NCBI GenBank assembly: GCA_963721065.1
Contig: CAVRHO010000009.1
Coordinates: 124,001-188,000 of the forward strand
Source: CAWBLP01 sp963721065
GTDB lineage: Bacteria > Pseudomonadota > Alphaproteobacteria > Acetobacterales > Acetobacteraceae
DNA length: 64,000 nucleotides
Reading direction: 5' to 3'
Each line of letters begins with the position of its first letter. Within the stretch, counting starts at the first letter, position 1. Shown one piece after another: positions 45,053 through 56,806 of the stretch. The position numbers and the translations under genes are program-made. The notes below the pieces were generated by a model. That model was not told the DNA's origin. It worked only from the letters and a program-made list of their open reading frames with translations, and made no database searches.

Positions 45053-46742
45053 TCAGGCCGCCGGCAGCCAGGGCTCCGGCGCGCGGCAGTCGATATCGGT
45101 GGCGACGTCCACCACCACCGTCTCGTCCGAGTCCAGCGCGTCCCGCAAGGCCGTGGCGATCTGCGACGGCTGTTCCACCCGGATGCCGCGCAGGCCGAAG
45201 CTGCGGGCGACATCGGCGAAGTTGGTGGGCCCAAAGCGCACCAGTTCCGCCACGTCGCCGGGCTTGTTGCCCTGCTGGCGCTGGATGTTCGGCCAGCCCT
45301 GGCCGAAGCCGGAGTTGTTGTTGACCACCAGCACCACCGCGATGCCGCGGCGCCGGGCCGTCTCCAGCTCGGTCAGGTGGTAGTACAGCGCGCCGTCGCC
45401 GGACCAGCAGATCACCTTGCGGTTGGGCGCGGCGCATTTCGCGCCCAGCGCGGCGGGGAACGACCAGCCCAGCGAGCCGGCGGCGCGCAGATAGGTCTGC
45501 CCGGTGCCGTTCAGCTCGATCAGCGTGCTGGTCCAGATGCCGGAATAGCCGGTGTCGGCGACCAGGATGCCATCTTCCGGCAACGCCCGGGTGATCTCGG
45601 CGCACAGCCGGTCCGGGTAGATCGGCAGGGCGTTCTCCGCCAGCAGCGGCGCGCGGGCCTCGCGCCAGGCGGAGACGATGCCGGCGGCGCGGTGGGCGAA
45701 GCTGGTATCGCGCTCGGGGTGGCCGAGTGCGGCCAGCAGCTTGGCCAGCGTCGCCTTGGGGTCGCCCATCAGCCCCAGCGTGTTGGGGTAGGTTCGCCCC
45801 AGCTCCACCGGGTCGATGTCGATCTGCACGCACTTCCGGTCCAGCGGCGGGATGCGCCAGGTGTGCGTCACCTGGTCGCCGGTGTGGCAGCCGACGAACA
45901 GCACCAGGTCGGATTCGTGCACGATCTGGTTGGCCGGCGGCGCGGCGTAGTTGCCGGCGCAGCCGATGGACAGCCGGTGCTGCGTGGGGATGATGCCGCG
46001 TGCGCCCAGCGAGGTGGCGATCGGCGCCGCCAGCACCTGGCCCAGCGCCAGCAATTCCGGCCCGGCCTGGGACGCGGTGGCGCCGGCGCCGGCGACGATC
46101 ACCACGCGGGAGGCCGGCACGCAGGGCCGCGGCGGCGCGTTCGATCTCGTCATCGGCGGGTGTGGGGCGGAACGGCGGCATGCGCAGTTGCAGCGCCGGG
46201 TCGGCCACGGCGGGTTCGGCCACCATGCCGGTTTCCACGATCTCGCCCTGCAGGCCGTTGATATCCAGGTGCACCGGGCGAGGGGAGCCGGTCATGCTCT
46301 CCCGCCAGGCCTGGCGCAGCAGGCGCGGCAGGTCTGCGGCGGCGTCCACATCCGCGCTGAACTTGGTCACCGCGGAGAACATCGGGCGGTGGGGGATTTC
46401 CTGATAGGCGTTGCGGTGCTGGTGCGCCGGCGCCTTGTGGCCGGTGATGGCGATCACCGGGCTGCGGCCCAGCCAGGCGTCCTGCAGGCCGGCGGCCAGG
46501 TTGGCGGCGCCGACGGACTGGGCGAAGCACACCGCCGGGCGGCCGGCGATGCGGGCGTAGCCGTCGGCCATGTAGGCCACCGCCTTCTCGCTGTGGCCCA
46601 GCACGCGCTGCACGCCCAAAGTGCCCAGCTCGATCAGCGTGCGGCGGATCACCGCGTCGATGAAGAACACGTGGCTGGTGCCGTTGGCGGCCAGGCTGCG
46701 GGCCAGCCACTCGGCGCCGGTGATCGAATCCGCTGCGGTCAT
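45053..46742 (-). CDS. thiamine-pyrophosphate enzyme, acetolactate-synthase-like (one extra base)
   Basis: A TPP-dependent enzyme of the IlvB/benzoylformate decarboxylase/oxalyl-CoA decarboxylase superfamily. E52 in LGHSEKAVAYMADGYARIAG activates the cofactor; the C-terminal TPP motif runs from CWSGDGALYYHLTELE to VVNNNSGFG. The frame changes near 46118-46119 (CGTGCCGGCC); dropping one G joins AAAALRA to ASRVVIVAGAGAT and gives 562 residues. There is no small regulatory subunit nearby, so anabolic acetolactate synthase is unlikely and a catabolic decarboxylase or lyase is favoured. Its start overlaps the enoyl-CoA hydratase stop by 4 nt, so the two genes are coupled. Confidence 0.85.
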
Positions 46743-47533
46743 TCCGGTTTCTCCCCACTCGCGCGGCCCAGCTTACGCTGGCGCTGACGCTCCAGAAACC
46801 CGGCCATCATGCGGTGCGGCTCGTCGGTGGCGTAGGCCTGCTCGAACCGGTCGATGCCGCGCTGGATGGCGTCGGGCAACGGCAGGGTTTCCCAGTCGGT
46901 GATCAGCGCCTTCTGCAGGCGCACCGCGTGCGGGCCGCTGTCCAGGATGGACTGCGCCAGGCGTTCCACCGTGGCGTCCAGTTGCGCGGCGGGCACGACC
47001 TGCTCCACCAGACCCCAGGCGAGTGCCTGCTGCGCGTCGATGTTGTCGCCGGTCAGCAGCAACTGCCGGGTGCGGCCCCAGCCGATCAGGCCGGGCAGCA
47101 GCGCGGCCTCCACCACCGATGGCAGGCCGATGCGGACTTCCGGCATGCCGAACACCGCGTCCTGGGCCGCGACGCGGAAATCGCAGGCGGCGGCGACCTC
47201 CAGCCCGGCGCCCAGGGTGTAGCCCTGGATGCGGCCGATCACCGGCACCGGCAGGCGGCGGAACACGTCGCAGCTTCGGTGCACCTGGGTGATGAAGGCG
47301 CGGGCGCCGGCGGCGTCCAGATTGGCCATGGCGGTGATGTCGGCGCCGCCGATGAAGGCGCGCTCCCCCTCGCCGCGCAGGATCGCCACGCGCAGGGCGG
47401 GGTCGCGGCCGAGCGCCTCGACGGCGGAGAAGAGCTCGGTCATCAGGGCGGGGTTGAGCGTGTTCAGCTTGGCGGCGTTGGCGATGGTCACGGTCGCCAC
47501 GCCGCGGGAGTCCTGGCGGACGTCGATGGTCAT
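46739..47533 (-). CDS. enoyl-CoA hydratase/isomerase family protein
   Basis: A 264-residue crotonase-fold protein. The oxyanion-hole motifs are AFIGGADITAM and QGYTLGAGLEVAAACDFRV, and the catalytic-position glutamate is in GMPEVRIGLPS. It may hydrate an enoyl-CoA or act as another crotonase-type enzyme. It heads a two-gene operon with the TPP enzyme (4-nt overlap), which suggests one catabolic pathway handling a CoA ester and a 2-oxo or oxalyl-type intermediate. It is transcribed divergently from putA across 153 bp that contain a paired 13-mer. Confidence 0.9.
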   Translation of the reverse strand: MTIDVRQDSRGVATVTIANAAKLNTLNPALMTELFSAVEALGRDPALRVAILRGEGERAFIGGADITAMANLDAAGARAFITQVHRSCDVFRRLPVPVIGRIQGYTLGAGLEVAAACDFRVAAQDAVFGMPEVRIGLPSVVEAALLPGLIGWGRTRQLLLTGDNIDAQQALAWGLVEQVVPAAQLDATVERLAQSILDSGPHAVRLQKALITDWETLPLPDAIQRGIDRFEQAYATDEPHRMMAGFLERQRQRKLGRASGEKPE

Positions 47534-47544
47534 GGGGTCGGTAT

Positions 47545-47662
47545 CCTTGTTCCGCACGGTGGCGGGGGCATCCGCCGATCCAGCGCGGCGGTCAACCGTC
47601 ACACTGTCGCGACCCCGGGTGGCACCCGCAACGAAACGGGGTACAACCGGTGCGGAACAAGG
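47545..47662. promoter_or_regulatory. inverted 13-mer pair between ech and putA
   Basis: ccttgttccgcac (47545-47557) and its exact reverse complement gtgcggaacaagg (47650-47662) lie 11 bp upstream of the enoyl-CoA hydratase start and 24 bp upstream of the putA start. Each gene thus has GTGCGGAACAAGG in the same orientation in its own leader. PutA carries an N-terminal ribbon-helix-helix domain, so these are good candidates for autoregulatory operator sites; they could equally belong to another regulator. Confidence 0.5.
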
Positions 47663-47686
47663 GGCGCACCCCACCCGGGAGGAGGG

Positions 47687-50600
47687 ATGGCCACCACCAC
47701 AATCGGCGTGGCGCTGGACGACCAGGTGCACGCCCGCCTGAAGGTCGCCGCCGAACGACAGGGCCAGACCACGCACTGGCTGGTGCGGCAGCTCGTCCTG
47801 GCCGGCCTGGAACGGCTGGAGCGCGGCGAGCCCCTGCCCGCGCCCGACGCGTCGGCCAACCACGAACCGGCGGAACCGGGTGAGGAACCCGCCACGCCGC
47901 TGCCCTTCCTGCACCTCGCCCAGGACGTGCAGCCGCAGACCGTGCTGCGCGCCGCCATCACCGCAACCTATCGCCGGCCGGAGCCCGAGTGCCTGCCTGC
48001 CCTGGTCACCCAGGCCACGCTGCCCGCCGCCGCCATGCAGGCCGTGAACCGGCACGCGCAGGACCTGGTGCAGGCGCTGCGGGCCAAGCGCACCCGCGGC
48101 CTGGTGGAGACGCTGCTGCAGGAATACGCCCTGTCCAGCCAGGAAGGCGTCGCGCTGATGTGCCTGGCCGAGGCGCTGCTGCGCATCCCCGACACCGCCA
48201 CCCGCGACGCGCTGATCCGCGACAAGATCGGCCACGCCGACTGGCACAGCCACCTGGGCGGCAGCCGGTCCGTGTTCGTGCACGCCGCCACCTGGGGCCT
48301 GCTGCTGACCGGCCGGCTGAGCGCCACCACCAGCGAGGCCAGCCTGTCCTCCGCGCTGACCCGCCTGATCGCCCGCGGCGGCGAGCCGGTGATCCGCCGC
48401 GGCCTGAACATCGCCATGCGGCTGATGGGCGAGCAGTTCGTGCTGGGCCAGACCATCGCGGAGGCCCTGGCCAACAGCCGCCGCCTGGAAGCCCGCGGCT
48501 TCCGCTACTCCTACGACATGCTGGGCGAGGCCGCGCTGACCGCGTCGGATTCCGCCCGCTACTATCGCGACTACGAGCAGGCGATCCACGCCATCGGCAA
48601 GGCGTCGCGCCGGCGGGGCATCTACGAAGGGCCGGGCATCTCCATCAAGCTCTCCGCCCTGCATCCGCGCTATGCCCGGGCGCAGCGGGAGCGGGTGATG
48701 CGCGAGCTGCTGCCGCGCCTGGTCTCGCTGGTGCGGCTGGCGCGCGGCTACGACATCGGCATCAACATCGACGCGGAGGAAGCCGACCGGCTGGACCTGT
48801 CGCTCGACCTGCTGGAGGCGCTGTGCTTCCAGCCCGAGCTGGAAGGCTGGAACGGCATCGGCTTCGTCGTGCAGGCGTATCAGAAGCGCACGCCCGCGGT
48901 GATCGACTTCCTGATCGACCTGGCGCGTCGCAGCCGCCACCGGCTGATGGTGCGGCTGGTGAAGGGCGCCTACTGGGACACCGAGATCAAGCGCGCGCAG
49001 GTGGACGGGCTGGAGGGGTTTCCGGTGTTCACCCGCAAGATCCACACCGATGTCTGCTATCTGGCGTGTGCGCGCAAGCTGCTGGGCGCGACAGAAGCGG
49101 TGTTCCCGCAATTCGCCACGCATAACGCGCAGACTCTGTCGGCGCTGTACGTGATGGCGGGGGAGAACCATTACGCCGGCCAGTACCGAGTTCCAGTGCC
49201 TGCACGGCATGGGCGAGCCGCTGTATGAGGAAGTCGTCGGCCCGCGCAAGCTGAACCGCCCGTGCCGTATCTATGCGCCGGTTGGCTCGCACGAAACGCT
49301 GTTGCCGTACCTGGTGCGCCGCCTGCTGGAGAACGGTGCCAACACGTCGTTCGTCAATCAGATCGCCAATCCGCAGATCCCGGTGGAAACGCTGACCGCC
49401 GATCCGGTGGCGGAAGCACGCGCCATCCAGCCGGTGGGCGCGCCACATCCGAAGATCAGCGCACCGGCCGACATCCTTGGCGCAGTGCGAAAGAACTCTG
49501 CCGGCTTCGACCTGTCGAACGAGCAGCGCCTGGCATCGCTGACTGCCGCCGTGCTGGCCAGCACCGGCATGACATGGCAGGCGGTGCCGATCCTTGCCGA
49601 CGGTGAGCGCGACGGCGCGGTGCGTGACGTGGTCAACCCGGCGGACCGGCACGACCGCGTCGGCACGGTGGTGGAGGCGACGCCCGATCTGCTGGATGCC
49701 GCGTTCACCGGCGCACTGGAAACCGCCCCGGTCTGGCAGGCCACCCCGCCGGAGGATCGCGCCGCCGCCCTGTGCCGCGCCGCCGACCTGCTGGAGGCAC
49801 GCCTGCCCACGCTGGTGGGCCTGATCGTGCGCGAGGCCGGCAAGACCCTGCCCGCCGCGATCGGCGAGGTGCGGGAGGCGGTTGATTTCCTGCGTTACTA
49901 CTCCGGCGAGGTCGAGCGCGACTTCGGCAACGACACGCACCGGCCGCTGGGTCCGGTGGTGGCGATCAGCCCGTGGAACTTCCCGCTGTCCATTTTCACC
50001 GGCCAGATTGCCGGCGCCCTGGCTTCCGGCAACGTGGTGCTGGCCAAGCCGGCCGAAGAAACGCCGCTGATCGCCGCCGCCGCGGTGCGGCTGCTGCATG
50101 AGGCGGGGGTGCCGCGCGGCGCGCTGCAACTGGTGCCCGGCGACGGCAGCATCGGTGCAGCGCTGGTTGCCGATCCTCGTGTGCGCGGCGTGGTGTTCAC
50201 CGGCTCCACCGAGGCGGCACGCTCCATCCAGCGCAGCTCTGGCCGAGCGGGTGGATCCGCGCTGCGGGGCGGTCCCGCTGATCGCGGAGACGGGCGGGCA
50301 GAACGCGATGGTGGTGGATTCCTCGGCGCTGGCCGAGCAGGCGATCGCGGACATCGTGTCGTCGGGATTCGACAGTGCGGGGCAGCGCTGTTCCGCGCTG
50401 CGCATCCTGTTGTTGCAGGAGGAAATCGCTGACTCGTTGATCGAGATGCTGCACGGTGCGATGCGGGAACTGCGTGTGGGACGGCCGGATCGGTTGGACA
50501 CGGATGTGGGTCCGGTGATCACCGCGGAGGCGCGCGATGGCATCCTGCGGCATATCGAGGCGATGCGGGGACGCGGCTTCCGTGTGTTGAGTGCGCCGCT

Positions 50601-51538
50601 GTCATCCGATTGTGCGGATGGGTACTTTCGTGCCGCCGACGCTGATCGAGATTCCCGACCCGTCGGTGCTGGGGCGCGAGGTGTTCGGGCCGGTCGTGCA
50701 TGTGGTGCGCTATCGGCGGGATGCGCTCGACGCGATGATCGACCGGGTGAACGCGCTGGGCTACGGACTTACGTTTGGTGTGCACAGCCGCGTGGACGAG
50801 ACGATCGCGCGGGCGTCGGAGCGGATCAGCGCGGGCAACATCTACGTCAACCGCAACATCATCGGCGCGGTGGTGGGGGTGCAGCCGTTCGGCGGACACG
50901 GGCTGTCCGGGACCGGGCCGAAAGCGGGCGGGCCGCTGTATGTGCGTCGCATGCTCGCGGAACGCCCGGCGGCGAGCGGGCTGCCGCGTGGTGCGGCGCC
51001 CGAGCCGTTCCGCCGGTTCGTTGCGTTCGCCGAGGAGGAGGGATTCGTCGGGCTGGCAGCGATCGGTGACGTCACACCGCATGGCACGCACCTGGACCTG
51101 CCGGGACCGGTGGGAGAGCAGAACACGTACCGCCTGCTGCCGCGCGGGAACGTGCTGTGTGTCGCGGCAACGCGGAGCGGCGCGATGCGACAGATCGCGG
51201 CGGCGCTGGCGACCGGCAATCGTGCGCTGGTGTCGTGTGCGGAGGACCTTCCCGTGCTGGATCGCCTGCCTGCCGATTTGCAGGCGCATGTTGTGCGCGG
51301 CGATGCTGATGTGCCCGGCCCGCTGGGTGCGGCGTTGTTCCAGGGCGATGCCGCCGACCTGCAGCGCCTGAACGCGCGGCTGGCCGGGCGGGAGGGGCCG
51401 ATCGTGCCGGTGTTTGCCGCGTTGCGCGACGAAGCGGCCGGAACCGACTATCCTTTCGAATACCTGATGATCGAACGGTCGATCAGCACCAACACCGCTG
51501 CAGCCGGGGGAAACGCCAGCCTGATGACGATTGGATGA
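47687..51538 (+). CDS. putA: trifunctional PutA proline dehydrogenase / P5C dehydrogenase (three extra bases)
   Basis: PutA oxidises proline to glutamate via P5C and can repress its own gene. The N-terminus is a ribbon-helix-helix domain (MATTTIGVALDDQVHARLKV, about 1-45). The proline dehydrogenase domain includes ISIKLSALHPRYARAQRERV and LVKGAYWDTEIKRAQ. The aldehyde dehydrogenase domain has PWNFPLSIFTGQIAGALASG and catalytic C901 in DSAGQRCSALRI. The frame breaks near 49186 (TACCGAG), 50235 (CGCAGCT) and 50620-50623 (GATGGGTAC). Removing one base at each restores QYEFQCLHGMGEPLYEE, SIQRALAERVDPRCGAVPL and DGTFVPPTLIEIPDPS, giving 1282 residues, a normal long PutA. Confidence 0.9.
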
Positions 51539-51725
51539 GCGAGCGTTCGGAGGGACGGCAGCGCCGGCAGACTCCGCCGCCTGTGCGAGGGGGCGGAGTT
51601 TGCCGGCCCTGCCGTCGCATTCATCGCCATTCCCTGTCAGGACTGGCGCCGCACCGGCCACCCTCTGTTAGAATTGCCACCGTCCTCACCCTGCACTCAC
51701 ATTTCGAACCACTTGGGAGAAACGC

Positions 51726-52868
51726 ATGATTGCCCGCAGACTTCTTATCGGCGCCGCGGCCGCACTGGCGGTGCTTGGCTCCGTACCCGCCATGGCCGCC
51801 CCACCGATCAAGATCGGCGTGCAGGCCCCCATCACCGGCCCCTATGCCGAGGAAGGCCAGGGCATCGACCGCGCCGTGAAACTCCTCGCCGAGGAGCACA
51901 ACGCCAAGGGCGGCCTGCTCGGCCGGCAGATCGAAGTCACCACCTGCGACGATGAAGGCAAGGCCGCGCAGGCCGCGATCTGCGCGCGCCAGCTCACCAA
52001 TGACCACGTGATCGCGGTGATCGGCAGCTACACCAGCGGCGCCGCGCTGGCGGCCGAACCGATCTACGCCCGCGCCAACGTGCTGCAATCCTCCGACGGC
52101 ACCAGCGACAAGCTGCTGGAGCGTGGCTACAAGACCTGGTTCGGCAACGCCCCGCCGAACTCGGCCGAAGCGGAGTTCACCGCGAAATACCTTGTGCAGG
52201 TGCGGAACTTCAAGAAGATCGCGATTGTCACCGACCATTCCAGCTTCGCCACCGGCCTGGCCGACGCGGTGGAGAAGGACGTGAAGGCGCTGCACGGCAA
52301 CGTCGTGGACAAGGTCTTCATCAACGCCGGATCGCAGAACTTCACGCCGGTGCTGACCAAGCTGAAGTCGCAGTCACCGGACGTGATCTATTTCTCAGGC
52401 TACTATTCCGACGGCGGGCTGATCCGCGCGCAGATGCAGCAACTGGGCATCAAGGCGGTGTTCGTCGGCGGCGACGCCAACCAGAACGTCGCCTTCGCCA
52501 AGATCGCCGGCGCGGCAGCGCCCGGATCGATCATCATCAACGTGCCCGCGCCGCAGAACCTGCCCTATCCCGCGGCGAAGGAGTTCGTGGCGAAATACAC
52601 CAAGAAGTATGGCTCCGCGCCGCCGTCCGTGTACACGCTGACCAATGCCGACGGCATGCGTGCGGTGTTGCAGGCGATCGAACAGACCAAGAGCACCGAC
52701 CCGGCGAAGCTGGAAAACTACCTGCACACCCTGAAGGAGTTCCAGGGCCTGACCGGACCGTTCCACTGGAACAAGCGCGGCGAACGCATCGGCAGCCCCT
52801 TCGTGGCCTTCGCGGTGCAGGCTGACGGAACCTACAAGATCCTGTATCCGGAACAGAAGGGTAGCTGA
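51726..52868 (+). CDS. branched-chain amino acid ABC transporter substrate-binding protein
   Basis: A 380-residue periplasmic Leu/Ile/Val-binding-type protein. A Sec signal ends around AMA-A (residue 24). The family start IKIGVQAPITGPYAEEGQGI and the segments VIAVIGSYTSGAALAAEPIY and SPDVIYFSGYYSDGGLIRAQ are typical of the type I periplasmic fold. The ligand could be a branched-chain amino acid or another small molecule. It is separated from livHMGF by 241 bp that hold a REP element, an arrangement that can favour higher levels of the binding protein. Confidence 0.92.
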   Translation: MIARRLLIGAAAALAVLGSVPAMAAPPIKIGVQAPITGPYAEEGQGIDRAVKLLAEEHNAKGGLLGRQIEVTTCDDEGKAAQAAICARQLTNDHVIAVIGSYTSGAALAAEPIYARANVLQSSDGTSDKLLERGYKTWFGNAPPNSAEAEFTAKYLVQVRNFKKIAIVTDHSSFATGLADAVEKDVKALHGNVVDKVFINAGSQNFTPVLTKLKSQSPDVIYFSGYYSDGGLIRAQMQQLGIKAVFVGGDANQNVAFAKIAGAAAPGSIIINVPAPQNLPYPAAKEFVAKYTKKYGSAPPSVYTLTNADGMRAVLQAIEQTKSTDPAKLENYLHTLKEFQGLTGPFHWNKRGERIGSPFVAFAVQADGTYKILYPEQKGS

Positions 52869-52930
52869 ACCGGACACCGACCGTCGTGTCGACGGCAGCG
52901 ACCGTCGCGTCAACGACACTGGCCCTCTCG

Positions 52931-53034
52931 TCATGGCCGGGCCTGACCCGGCCATCGACACCGCAACGATCGGGTCGCGTGGTGCGGCGCACGCTCTGTC
53001 GGGGGTGGATGGCCGGGTCAAGCCCGGCCATGAC
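52931..53034. repeat. REP/BIME-like element between livK-type and livH genes
   Basis: Left arm ATGGCCGGGCCTGACCCGGCC, core CACCGCAACGATCGGGTCGC with gcgcacgctctgtcggggg, right arm GGCCGGGTCAAGCCCGGCC then ATGAC. Its place between binding-protein and permease genes suggests mRNA 3'-end stabilisation of the upstream message; this is inference. Confidence 0.9.
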
Positions 53035-53109
53035 CGTTTGGCACGGCGCAGGGCGCGGGGCGCGCGGGTGCAGGGAGCGGGCCGTGGGGGATAAAGGGAG
53101 CAACCGCCG

Positions 53110-54011
<902 letters not shown>

Positions 54012-54012
<1 letters not shown>

Positions 54013-54974
54013 TGAGCGCCGCGATGCATGTATCCCCCACCCGCCGCACCGGCATTCGATCCGGCGAGGCGATCGGCTTTGCCCTGTGGATCATTGGCCT
54101 CGGCATCCCGGCCATGCTGGACAGTGCCTGGGTTTCCGTCGCCGCGATCTTCGCGATCTACGCCATCACCGCGCTGTCCGAGGACGTGATCCTCGGCCGC
54201 GGCGGCATGTACGACATGGGCCACGCGGTGTACCTGGGCATCGGCGCCTACACCACCGGCATCCTGAACACCGCGTTCGGCTGGCCCATCTTCGCCACCA
54301 TGCCCGCGGCCATCCTGCTGGCCGCTGCCGTCGGCGCGCTGCTGGCCGGTCCATTGATCCGGTTGCGCGGCGACTACCTGCTGGTCGCCACCATCGGCTT
54401 CAACGGGATCTTCGTACTGGCGATGCAGAACAACCTGTTCGGCCTGACCGGAGGGTCCGACGGGCTGTTCGGCCTGGACGTGCCACGCCTGTTCGGCCTG
54501 CAACTCGCCAGCCAGTCGGCAATGTTCTGGCTCGACTGGATCGTGCTCGGCGGCGTGCTGCTGCTGATGCGCAACCTGGACCGCTGCGAACTCGGTCGCA
54601 CGCTGCGCTACCTGAAGCAGGACGAGCTTGCCGCCACCACGATCGGCGTCGATGCGCGCGCGGCGAAGACACTGGCGTTTGCCATCGGCGCGGGACTGGC
54701 GGGCCTGGCCGGCACGTTGTTCGCCGTGCAACTGTCCACCGTCGGGCCATCGTCCTTCGTGTTCACCGAATCCGTCACGCTGTTCGCGATCGTCATTGTC
54801 GGCGGCCAGGGCTCCATTCCCGGCGTCCTGCTGGGCACCGCGCTGATGTTCGTCGTGCCGCAGATCTTCCGAAATCTCGCGGAATACCGCTACTTCGCCT
54901 TTGGGATCGCGATGATCGCGGTGATGGTGCTGCGCCCGCAGGGCCTCTGGCCGCGGCGGAGGCTCGCGACATGA
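54012..54974 (+). CDS. livM: branched-chain amino acid ABC transporter permease LivM
   Basis: A 320-residue permease with multiple TM helices. Diagnostic stretches are FAIYAITALSEDVILGRGGM, GHAVYLGIGAYTTGILNTAF, and VIVGGQGSIPGVLLGTALMF. The EAA-like loop is LRYLKQDELAATTIGVDARA. I use ATG 54012, which overlaps the livH stop; a GTG 3 nt earlier is possible. livG follows with a 4-nt overlap. Confidence 0.92.
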
Positions 54975-55746
54975 CCGCGCTGCTGGAACTGCGCAACATC
55001 GGCATGACGTTCGGCGGACTGCGCGCGGTGGACGAGCTGAGCTTCTCCGTGCAGGAAGGCCATATCGTCGGCCTGATCGGCCCGAACGGCGCCGGCAAGA
55101 CGACGGTGTTCAACATGATCACCGGCGTATACCGCCCGACCGACGGCGACATTCTGTGGCGAGGCAATCCCATCACCGGCACGCCGCCGCATCGCGTCGC
55201 ACGCCTGGGCATCCGCCGCACCTTCCAGACCATCCGCCTGTTTCCCGACATGACGGTGTTCGAGAACGTGCGTGCCGGCTGCCATCTGCGCGCGCAACAG
55301 CACTGGTGGCAGGGACTGCTGGCGCTGCCCGGACAGCGGCGGGAAGAAGCCGCGCTGACCGAACGCACGCACGACATCCTGCGCCGCCTGGACCTGGCGC
55401 AGGTGGCCGACGAACCGGCGACATCGCTGCCCTATGGCGTGCAGCGCCGCGTCGAACTCGCGCGCACGCTGGCCGGCGAACCGCGGCTGGTGATCCTGGA
55501 TGAACCGGCGGCCGGACTGAACGACGCGGAATCCGCCGCGCTGAACGACACCATCTTCGCGATCCGCGATTCCGGCATCACCGTGCTGCTGGTCGAGCAC
55601 GACATGAACGTGGTGATGAACGTCACCGACCACATCGTGGTGATCAATTTCGGCCGCAAGATCGCCGAGGGTGACGCGGCGGCAATCCGCACCAACCCGG
55701 CGGTGATCGAAGCCTACCTCGGCACCGAAGACGAGGAGGCGTCGGC

Positions 55747-55750
<4 letters not shown>
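54971..55750 (+). CDS. livG: branched-chain amino acid ABC transporter ATP-binding protein LivG
   Basis: A 259-residue ABC ATPase. Walker A is GPNGAGKTT (37-45), the family motif GIRRTFQTIRLFPDMTVFEN is present, the signature is SLPYGVQRRVELARTLAG, Walker B is LVILDEPAAGLN and the switch histidine is in LLVEHDMNVVMNV. The long insertion after the Q-loop and the C-terminal PAVIEAYLGTEDEEA are LivG hallmarks. It overlaps livM and livF by 4 nt each. Confidence 0.94.
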
Positions 55751-56460
<710 letters not shown>

Positions 56461-56634
56461 GCGGCCGGCGGGCTCATGTCGGGCGCAGGCCTGCCGCGAC
56501 GTTGAATGCCCGTCCATATGTCGGGAATCGCGCGGGTTTCGTGTGTTCCGACGTGGCTCTTCCGTGTCATGGCCGGGATCTCCCGTTTCAGAGCCGGGAT
56601 CTTCCTCGGCTGTTCGGAGCCGGGCTCTTTCGTG

Positions 56635-56738
56635 TCATGGCCGGGCTTGACCCGGCCATCTACGCAAGTCCAGGCGGCGCCCGGTCAGTCCGGCCCGATC
56701 GTTACGGGGTAGATGGCCGGGTCAAGCCCGGCCATGAC
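56635..56738. repeat. REP/BIME-like element, with extra half-sites upstream
   Basis: Left arm ATGGCCGGGCTTGACCCGGCC, a divergent core with GGCCCGATCGTTACGGGGTA, right arm GGCCGGGTCAAGCCCGGCC then ATGAC. Imperfect half-arms (atggccgggatctcccg, gagccgggatcttcc) precede it at about 56570-56630. It fills the gap 56461-56806 between the convergent livF and kinase genes. Confidence 0.88.
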
Positions 56739-56806
56739 TACATGTTTCGTGTGCGCGGTATTGCGGCTTTTCTGTGCCCAGTACTACAGCTTTCGTACGC
56801 CCGCTA

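Noticed and set aside
45053..46742. Assignment as ilvB
   Set aside because: There is no ilvN/ilvH subunit next to it, and the partner is an enoyl-CoA hydratase. The fold is shared by many TPP enzymes.
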